A stretch of DNA of 5,374 nucleotides, taken from assembly GCA_902494465.1 (NCBI GenBank), contig CABUTH010000128.1, positions 1-5,374 on the forward strand. The letters are read 5' to 3'. This DNA comes from an uncultured Collinsella sp. Lineage in GTDB: Bacteria; Actinomycetota; Coriobacteriia; Coriobacteriales; Coriobacteriaceae. Positions 1 through 5,374 of this stretch are shown here, piece after piece. The translations under genes and the position numbers were made by a program. Every line of letters starts with the position of its first letter. Within the stretch, counting starts at the first letter, position 1. The notes beneath the pieces were generated by a model that saw nothing but the letters and a program-made list of their open reading frames with translations, was not told the DNA's origin and made no database searches.

Positions 1-878
<878 letters not shown>

Positions 879-896
879 GCTATCTAGAATACCCAA

Positions 897-923
897 CCCG
901 GACGGCGATAAACCGATGCCGGG
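897..923 (+). other. GC-rich hairpin in the cobO leader
   Basis: CCCGG at 897-901 pairs with CCGGG at 919-923. Inside it, CGG at 903-905 pairs with CCG at 913-915 around a seven-base loop, with a small asymmetric internal loop (A against ATG). It ends five bases before the cobO ribosome binding site (AAAGGA, 928-933). It has no U-tract, so it is not an intrinsic terminator. It is too short and lacks the conserved boxes for a cobalamin riboswitch. A role in cobO translation or ftsH leader structure is only a possibility. Confidence 0.35.
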
Positions 924-938
924 CACGAAAGGACAGAG

Positions 939-1424
939 ATGGCATCACTGGAAGTCGGCAAGGTTCAGATCTATACGGGCGACGGCAAGGGCAAAACCAC
1001 GGCTGCGCTGGGATTGGCGATGCGCGCCACAGGTTATGGGCTCGACGTACTCATGCTGCAGTTTGCCAAGAAGCTGCACTGCGCCGAGCATGATGCGGCA
1101 CCACGCCTAGGGCTACGAATTGTACAGGCCGACCGCGACACGCCCGAGGCTTGCGCCGCACAGATCATGGAGCTCGCACGCGAGCAGATCTCACAGCTCG
1201 ACGTTCTGATTTTGGACGAACTCGGCGAGGCCATGCGCCGCGGCTTCGTGACGCGCGAGGATGTCGAGGAACTGATCGCGATGAAACCCGACACCACAGA
1301 GCTCATACTGACCGGCCGCGGCCTGCTGCCCCTCGCGGACCTCGCCGACCTGGTCACCGAAATGCGACCCGTCAAACACTACTTCGACGATGGCCTCCTA
1401 GCCCGTCAAGGCATCGAATACTAA
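939..1424 (+). CDS. cobO: Cob(I)alamin adenosyltransferase, CobA/CobO/BtuR family (compact)
   Basis: Members of this cytoplasmic P-loop family transfer the adenosyl group of ATP to the cobalt of reduced corrinoids, making adenosylcobalamin or its precursors. The 161-residue product has the family P-loop TGDGKGKTT (13-21) near the N-terminus, a Walker B-like VLILDE (89-94), the TGRG turn (125-128), and the diagnostic tail with EMRPVKHYFDDG and ARQGIEY at the very end. The ATG at 939 has AAAGGA five bases upstream. The protein is shorter than the E. coli enzyme (about 196 residues). It lacks the N-terminal extension, and the stretch between the P-loop strand and Walker B (about 45-85) is reduced, without the Phe/Trp-containing segment seen in BtuR. 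No other cobalamin gene is in the window, so it may serve salvage. It converges on the MATE gene. The family call is secure; the exact corrinoid substrate is inference. Confidence 0.9.
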   Translation: MASLEVGKVQIYTGDGKGKTTAALGLAMRATGYGLDVLMLQFAKKLHCAEHDAAPRLGLRIVQADRDTPEACAAQIMELAREQISQLDVLILDELGEAMRRGFVTREDVEELIAMKPDTTELILTGRGLLPLADLADLVTEMRPVKHYFDDGLLARQGIEY

Positions 1425-1434
1425 TCTATCCGAA

Positions 1435-1500
1435 GGGGACGGAGGAAAACGGATCATCGATATCACGACGGAGAGCAATGATCCGTTCTCCTCCGTCCCC
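1435..1500. repeat. Long inverted repeat between convergent genes (possible bidirectional terminator or dispersed palindromic element)
   Basis: A 23-base left arm (1435-1457, beginning GGGGACGGAGG) is matched by its reverse complement at 1478-1500 with a single mismatch (A1447 against C1488), around a 20-base loop. It starts 11 bases after the cobO stop and ends 9 bases before the MATE stop, so both transcripts would run into it. Neither side carries a clear U-tract: AAGGAATCA follows on the plus strand and TTCGGATAG on the minus strand. On the minus-strand transcript the mismatch becomes a G-U pair, so that hairpin is fully paired. It could stop or stabilise both transcripts, or be one copy of a genome-wide palindromic repeat. 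Confidence 0.85.
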
Positions 1501-1509
1501 AAGGAATCA

Positions 1510-2859
1510 TTAGGCGGTGGCGCGGCCGAGCCAGTTGCCGCTGTGGTGGTAGATAGTAAACATCGTGGCCGTGATGAGCCAGGTTACGGGGTAAACCAAC
1601 AGCAGGTGCTCAAGAGACGGATCGAACGGCATAATCGCAAACACCCAGATCACCCTGAGCACGACGGTGCCAAAAATCGTGAGCATCATGGGCTGCAAGC
1701 TCACACCGGCGCCGCGAATGGAGCCCGACGCGTTTTCGATAATCGAGAAGATCGCGTAGAACGGCGCGATAAAGTGAAGAATCATCGTGGTGTACGCCGA
1801 AATCGAAGCATCGTCGACAAACAAACGCGACAGCGGACCCGAGAACACCAGCAGCACGGCAGACAGGCCACCAATGAGCATAAACGACAGCACGAGCGAC
1901 GTATGGTAGCCCTTGCGCATGCGCTCGTAGTTGCGCGCGCCAAAGTTCTGCGCCGAGAACGTGGTGATCGACACGCCGAGCGCCTCGGTAACCATCCAGA
2001 CAATGCCATCCAGGCGCCCAGATAAACCCCAAGCAGTCGTGACGTCGGCGCCAAATGAATTCACCGACACCTGGATCAGCACGTTCGAGATCGAGTAGGC
2101 AGCCGATTGAAAACCGAGTGGCAGACCACACGAGATCATACTCTTGCAAATACCGCGATCGATGCCGAGCCTAGACAGCGAAAGACGCCATGCACCCGGA
2201 GCGCGCATCATGCGCAACACGATCATCGTTGCATTGGAGCAAATGGTCAGCGCCACCGCGATACCGCAGCCCAAAGCCTCCATATGCAGCACGGCAACAA
2301 AAATGATATCCAGCACCACATTAACGAGGCAGCCGGAGGCAATGATCACGGCAGGCCCGCGCGTATCACCCACGGCACGCAGCAGCGCGGTGCCCATATT
2401 GAGCAGCAGTGCCGCAACCATGGCGGCAAAGTAGCAACGAGCATAGGCAACGCCCTCGGCAAGAAGCTCATGCGGCGTATTCATCAAAACGAGCATGGGC
2501 TCAACGAACACTATGCCGAGAATGGAGAAGACGATACCGCCCACCAGCGCGAGCGTCATGGCCGTATGGACCGAACGACTCAGTCGCTCGTCATCGTGCT
2601 GGCCAAAATACTGACCGGTAATGACCGCGCAGCCGGCGCCGACGCCAACGCAAAAGCCAATGCAGAGCTCGGTGAGCACCATCGTGGCCTGAATGCCACC
2701 CAGCGCGAGCTTGCCGCCAAACTGACCGACGATATAGGTACCGATAAGCGTGTATGCCTGCTGAAAGAACGAACTAAAGAAGATGGGAACGCACAGCGAC
2801 AGCAGCTGTTGCCAAATGACACCCTGCGTTACATCGATAGCCGTAGATTTCTTAGCCAC
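1510..2859 (-). CDS. MATE-family multidrug/metabolite efflux transporter
   Basis: MATE proteins are inner-membrane antiporters with twelve helices in two six-helix lobes, exporting cationic drugs or metabolites against H+ or Na+. The 449-residue product has the usual length and hydrophobic pattern. Lobe one runs from about 15 to 220 and carries VGQFGG (44-49), LLRAVGDTRGP (159-169) and a NVVLDIIFV helix. Lobe two follows, with QNFGARNYERMRKG (304-317) and SIRGAGVSLQP (380-390), which mirrors the first-lobe motif. I chose the GTG at 2859 because GGGGAGGG lies just upstream, four bases from GGAGG to the codon. A TTG at 2892 would add 11 residues but is less plausible. In the first helix, where relatives usually have a VDT-type motif, this protein reads IGT (39-41), so the conserved acidic residue is missing. 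Its substrate cannot be told from sequence. It looks like a single-gene unit with its own promoter. Confidence 0.93.
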   Translation of the reverse strand: MAKKSTAIDVTQGVIWQQLLSLCVPIFFSSFFQQAYTLIGTYIVGQFGGKLALGGIQATMVLTELCIGFCVGVGAGCAVITGQYFGQHDDERLSRSVHTAMTLALVGGIVFSILGIVFVEPMLVLMNTPHELLAEGVAYARCYFAAMVAALLLNMGTALLRAVGDTRGPAVIIASGCLVNVVLDIIFVAVLHMEALGCGIAVALTICSNATMIVLRMMRAPGAWRLSLSRLGIDRGICKSMISCGLPLGFQSAAYSISNVLIQVSVNSFGADVTTAWGLSGRLDGIVWMVTEALGVSITTFSAQNFGARNYERMRKGYHTSLVLSFMLIGGLSAVLLVFSGPLSRLFVDDASISAYTTMILHFIAPFYAIFSIIENASGSIRGAGVSLQPMMLTIFGTVVLRVIWVFAIMPFDPSLEHLLLVYPVTWLITATMFTIYHHSGNWLGRATA

Positions 2860-2862
2860 ACG

Positions 2863-2870
2863 CCCTCCCC
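2863..2870 (-). promoter_or_regulatory. Strong ribosome binding site of the MATE gene
   Basis: GGGGAGGG on the minus strand precedes the GTG at 2859. Its spacing is short but workable, and it fixes the start inside the longer open frame that begins with TTG at 2892. Confidence 0.55.
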
Positions 2871-2916
2871 GCCAACGTAAGTTAAACAACAAAACGGCAA
2901 TTTAAGACCAAAGCCA

Positions 2917-2944
2917 ATACCAGCTTAGCACCGACCGTCGTCAA
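2917..2944 (-). promoter_or_regulatory. Candidate promoter of the MATE gene
   Basis: On the minus strand TTGACG (2939-2944) matches the -35 consensus at five of six positions. TGGTAT (2917-2922) follows after 16 bases as a weak -10. Transcription would start near 2910, leaving a leader of about 50 bases before the GTG. It lies in the 125-base gap upstream of the MATE gene, the rest of which holds no gene or other clear signal. Confidence 0.35.
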
Positions 2945-2984
2945 CCGAAACACCCCGAATCAGAGCCCGGTGCGAAATATCCGC

Positions 2985-3899
2985 CTAGTGATACAAACCC
3001 GGCTGGTAGTGATACTCATTGCTCACGTGCGGGCACAGCTGCCAAAAGGCGACGGCACTCGCCGCGGCAACGTTGAGTGAATCGACCCCGTGCGCCATCG
3101 GAATGCGCACAGCTCGGTCGCAGCCGGCAATGGTCTTGGCGCCCAAGCCGGCACCCTCGGTACCCATAAAGATCGCTAGGCGGTCAATCTCCTGCAGCAC
3201 GGGATCGTCCAGTGACACCGAATCGTCGGTCAGCGCCATCGCGACACACGAAAAACCGGCATCGTGCAGCGACGCCAGCCCATCATGCGGCCAAACACGC
3301 GCCTCACTGCCGATACGCGTCCACGGCACCTGAAACACGGTACCCATGCTCACACGAGCCGAGCGACGATACAGCGGATCGCAACACGTAGGGCTCACCA
3401 GAATACCGTCGACATTGAGCGCGGCGGCCGAGCGGAAAATCGCGCCAACGTTCGTGTGGTCGACAATTCCCTCGAGCACGCATACGCGCACCGGGCGCTC
3501 CCCCGCTGCCTCGACGACGCCGTCCAAGAACTCATCAACCGGAATCTGTCGCGGGCGACGAAACGCCGCCAGCGCGCCGCGCGTCACATTAAAGCCCGTC
3601 AACTGCTCCATGAGCTCCATGGAGGCCACGAACACCGGAACCGGACCCGCGCCTTCGCGCACAACCAGGCGCTCAAACAGCGGCATCATCTGGTCGAGCC
3701 AGCGCTCGCCCAAAAGAAAGCTCACCGGCTGGTATCCGGCGCGAACCGCGCGCTCGATAACCTTGGCGCTCTCGGCGATAAAGATACCCTTTTGCGGTTC
3801 CAGCACGCAGCGCAGCTCGCGCTCGGTCAGTCGCACGTAGGCATCGAGCCGCTCGTCCTCGAGCGAATCAATTCGCAGAACCTCAACGGCATCAGTCAT
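2985..3899 (-). CDS. TrmH/SpoU-family RNA 2'-O-ribose methyltransferase
   Basis: SpoU (SPOUT) enzymes use S-adenosylmethionine to methylate the 2'-hydroxyl of a ribose in tRNA or rRNA, and work as dimers through a knotted catalytic domain. The 304-residue product has an N-terminal L30e-like substrate-binding region (about 35-115, including FIAESAKVIERAV) and a C-terminal knot domain. Its three motifs are NVGAIFRSAAAL with Asn150 and Arg156, FMGTEGAGL (244-252), and RIPMAHGVDSLNVAAA (265-280). Motif three has GVDSLNV where many relatives have GVESLNV. I chose the ATG at 3899 because a candidate extended -10 lies at 3932-3940, which would place the transcript start after the alternative ATG at 3932; homologues also seem to begin near this point. 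The ribosome binding site (GCAGG, 9 bases upstream) is weak. The target RNA is unknown. Antibiotic-resistance methylases of the TsnR/AviRb type share this fold, but nothing here points to that role. Confidence 0.9.
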   Translation of the reverse strand: MTDAVEVLRIDSLEDERLDAYVRLTERELRCVLEPQKGIFIAESAKVIERAVRAGYQPVSFLLGERWLDQMMPLFERLVVREGAGPVPVFVASMELMEQLTGFNVTRGALAAFRRPRQIPVDEFLDGVVEAAGERPVRVCVLEGIVDHTNVGAIFRSAAALNVDGILVSPTCCDPLYRRSARVSMGTVFQVPWTRIGSEARVWPHDGLASLHDAGFSCVAMALTDDSVSLDDPVLQEIDRLAIFMGTEGAGLGAKTIAGCDRAVRIPMAHGVDSLNVAAASAVAFWQLCPHVSNEYHYQPGLYH

Positions 3900-3931
3900 A
3901 GCAGCCAGCCTGCACCCTTCTTTACAGCACA

Positions 3932-3940
3932 TCTATACCA
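3932..3940 (-). promoter_or_regulatory. Candidate extended -10 promoter element of the methyltransferase gene
   Basis: The minus strand reads TGGTATAGA, an extended -10 (TGn plus TATAGA) without a recognisable -35. Transcription would begin near 3925, downstream of the ATG at 3932. That supports the ATG at 3899 as the real start. Confidence 0.35.
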
Positions 3941-3945
3941 AACGA

Positions 3946-3964
3946 GGCGACGCTAAGCGCCGCC
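3946..3964 (-). terminator. Hairpin downstream of folA, probable terminator of the thyA-folA operon
   Basis: On the minus strand GGCGGCGC and GCGTCGCC form an eight-base-pair stem around a TTA loop, with one G-U pair. The stem begins 44 bases after the folA stop and is followed by TCGTTTGGTAT, only partly U-rich. It sits just before the candidate methyltransferase promoter, so it plausibly separates the two units. The weak tail makes full termination uncertain. Confidence 0.5.
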
Positions 3965-4008
3965 CCATGCATTCAAATAACCCGATGATACCGTTCACGC
4001 CAGACGAT

Positions 4009-4527
4009 TTACGCCTCAACGCGACGATACGTCACGAACTCATAATCGACACCCTCATCGCCCTCGCCCGAGGCAATCGTGGCAACACCGCCACGCCGCG
4101 CAATCTCCCACGCGGGATCGGCGTCCAAGTCGGGAAAGTACGTGTCCACGGCATGGGTGCAATGGTTATGCGTAACCTCCGCCTCGGCGCAATACGGCAA
4201 AAACTGCCGATATACATCGCCGCCGCCGATCACCCACGCAACGGGGTCATCGGCAACCGCGGCGAGCGCTTCGTCAACGCTATGCACCACGTCAACGCCC
4301 TCGGCAGCAAAGCTCTCGTCGCGCGTAAGCACGATATTGCGGCGGTTCTTGAGCGGACGCCCGCTGGGAAAACTCAGCAGCGTCTTGCGTCCCATAATGA
4401 CCGGACATCCCTTGGTACACGCCACAAAATGGCGCATATCGGCGCGATTGGACACGACCATGTCGCCCTCGCAACCAATGCCCCAGTCATCGCACACGGC
4501 GACAATGGCTGAAAGCTTACACGTCAT
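4009..4527 (-). CDS. folA: Dihydrofolate reductase
   Basis: DHFR reduces dihydrofolate to tetrahydrofolate with NADPH in the cytoplasm, recycling the dihydrofolate that thymidylate synthase releases. The 172-residue product is normal in length. It shows the N-terminal strand LSAIVAV, the loop WGIG (15-18), catalytic Asp30 in RADMRHF, VIMGRKT (43-49), GRPLKNRRNIVL (56-67), the NADPH-binding VIGGGDVYRQFLP (99-111), Thr119 in VTH, DTYFP (128-132) and a C-terminal YEFVTYRR strand. In the segment before Asp30, where many DHFRs carry PW, it reads VVSNRAD and has no Trp. I chose the ATG at 4527, with AGGTGA five bases upstream. A GTG at 4536, directly abutting the thyA stop, would add three residues but lacks its own site. 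The gene is co-transcribed with, and probably translationally coupled to, thyA. Confidence 0.95.
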   Translation of the reverse strand: MTCKLSAIVAVCDDWGIGCEGDMVVSNRADMRHFVACTKGCPVIMGRKTLLSFPSGRPLKNRRNIVLTRDESFAAEGVDVVHSVDEALAAVADDPVAWVIGGGDVYRQFLPYCAEAEVTHNHCTHAVDTYFPDLDADPAWEIARRGGVATIASGEGDEGVDYEFVTYRRVEA

Positions 4528-4532
4528 ACGCG

Positions 4533-4538
4533 TCACCT
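4533..4538 (-). promoter_or_regulatory. folA ribosome binding site overlapping the thyA stop codon
   Basis: The minus strand reads TAGGTGA. The TAG (4537-4539) ends thyA, and AGGTGA (4533-4538), which can pair with the 16S rRNA tail, lies five bases before the folA ATG at 4527. The overlap implies that ribosomes finishing thyA affect folA initiation. Confidence 0.6.
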
Positions 4539-5374
4539 ACACCGCAATGGGGATGTTCTTGACCTGCGGGCCGTGCTCGTAGCCCTCAACGATCAAGTCA
4601 TCGGTCGTAAACGCGTAGAAATCATGCACATCGGGGTTAAGCGTTACCTTGGGAGCCGCAAACTGCGGACGCTCGATAAGCTCGCAGACGATATCGACAT
4701 GACGGTCGTAGATATGGGCGTCGGCGATCACGTGCAACAACTCGCCGGGAATCATATCGACAGACTGCGCGATCATCATCAGCAAAATGGCGTACTGGCA
4801 CACGTTCCAGTTGTTCGCGGCCAAAATGTCCTGGCTGCGCTGGTTGAGAATCATATTGAGCGTCGGTTTGTCATCCTGAGGGCGCTGCGTCACGTTATAC
4901 GTCACGCCGTAGGCGCACGGATACAGGTGCATCTCGGACAGGTCGCTAAACACATAGGTGTTCGTCATAATGCGGCGGCTGTACGGCGTGTGCTTAAGGT
5001 CGTACAGCACACGGTCCATCTGGTCAAAGTCACCCTCGGGATAATGGCTCTTCTGCCCAATCTGATACCCATAGGCCTTGCCGATAGAGCCGGTCTCGTC
5101 GGCCCACTCATCCCAAATATGGCTGTTGAGGTCATGCACGTTATTGGACTTCTTTTGATAGATCCACAAGATCTCGTCCATGGCAGACTTAAGCGCCGTG
5201 CGACGCAGAGTGAGCGCGGGGAACTCCTCACGCAGATCGTAGCGTGCCGTAACGCCAAAGTTTTTAATGGTATAGGCAGGGGTGCCGTCCTCCCACACCG
5301 GACGGACCTTTTGACCCTCGGTGGTGGTGCCATGGTCCAAGATATCGCGGCACATGGTTACAAACTGTTGATCA
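4537..5374 (-). CDS. thyA: Thymidylate synthase (5' end just outside window)
   Basis: ThyA methylates dUMP to dTMP using 5,10-methylene-tetrahydrofolate, producing dihydrofolate. The frame stays open to the right edge. An ATG at 5355 exists, but the in-frame codons before it encode DQQFVT, which continues the N-terminal helix as in Bacillus subtilis ThyA, so the true start is probably a few codons beyond the window. Numbered from Met5355, the visible features are VRPVWEDGTPAYT (17-29), HIWDEWADETGSIGKAYGYQ (79-98), dUMP phosphate-binding Arg127/Arg128 in SRRIM, the catalytic Cys147 in LYPCAYG, RSQD (173-176), Asn184 in NNWNV, and HIYDRH (214-219). The sequence resembles the Bacillus ThyA (phi3T-like) branch more than the E. 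coli type. It is the first visible gene of the thyA-folA operon; its promoter is outside the window. The identification is secure. Confidence 0.96.
   Translation of the reverse strand, partial: DQQFVTMCRDILDHGTTTEGQKVRPVWEDGTPAYTIKNFGVTARYDLREEFPALTLRRTALKSAMDEILWIYQKKSNNVHDLNSHIWDEWADETGSIGKAYGYQIGQKSHYPEGDFDQMDRVLYDLKHTPYSRRIMTNTYVFSDLSEMHLYPCAYGVTYNVTQRPQDDKPTLNMILNQRSQDILAANNWNVCQYAILLMMIAQSVDMIPGELLHVIADAHIYDRHVDIVCELIERPQFAAPKVTLNPDVHDFYAFTTDDLIVEGYEHGPQVKNIPIAV

Noticed and set aside
2107..2880. 257-codon open frame on the plus strand across the MATE gene
   Set aside because: It lies antisense to a clearly recognised transporter. The product is hydrophilic and rich in His, Gln, Asn and Arg, typical of a shadow frame in GC-rich DNA.
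2945..2984. Terminator for the methyltransferase gene
   Set aside because: The only pairing found is CACC with GGTG around a long loop (minus strand), followed by TTTCGG. It is too weak to call.
3264..3956. 230-codon plus-strand frame opposite the methyltransferase gene
   Set aside because: It is a shadow of the SpoU gene. Its translation is Arg/His/Ala-rich with no family features.
3967..4512. 181-codon plus-strand frame starting between the methyltransferase gene and folA
   Set aside because: It is almost entirely antisense to folA, whose motifs are intact. No ribosome binding site or recognisable domain was seen.

Overview
The window is a GC-rich bacterial chromosomal segment carrying six protein genes in tight, mostly minus-strand order. 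No phage, insertion sequence, CRISPR array, rRNA or tRNA gene was seen. The protein types and sequence style suggest a gut anaerobe of the Actinobacteria, most likely the class Coriobacteriia (Collinsella/Olsenella-like): an FtsH with an [10 protein letters not shown] linker and [14 protein letters not shown] pore segment, a Bacillus/Clostridium-type ThyA linked to folA, and a TrmH-family methylase. This assignment is inference from remembered family resemblance; no search was run.

Layout, left to right. Positions 1-846 (minus) hold the N-terminal part of ftsH, which runs off the left edge inside the AAA+ domain. It is divergent from a compact cobO-type corrinoid adenosyltransferase gene at 939-1424 (plus). 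About 90 bases separate the two starts; they hold a candidate cobO promoter that overlaps the ftsH ribosome binding site, and a GC-rich leader hairpin. cobO then converges on a MATE-family efflux transporter gene (1510-2859, minus). Between the two stops lies a striking 23+20+23-base inverted repeat. Upstream of the transporter is a 125-base gap with a candidate promoter, then a TrmH/SpoU-family RNA 2'-O-ribose methyltransferase gene (2985-3899, minus). Upstream of that gene, a GC-rich hairpin and an extended -10 element form a terminator/promoter boundary. The right end is a thyA-folA operon on the minus strand (thyA 4537-5374, cut by the right edge; folA 4009-4527).

Functionally, only thyA and folA are clearly linked. 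Thymidylate synthase consumes methylene-tetrahydrofolate and releases dihydrofolate, which the product of the next gene reduces again; the folA ribosome binding site overlaps the thyA stop codon. The other genes look like independent units: membrane protein quality control (FtsH), corrinoid adenosylation, drug or metabolite efflux, and RNA modification.

I see no convincing new multi-gene system. The points most worth a second look are the long inverted repeat at 1435-1500, the loss of a normally conserved acidic residue in the MATE transporter, the shortened orphan cobO, and the missing Trp in the DHFR active-site region.
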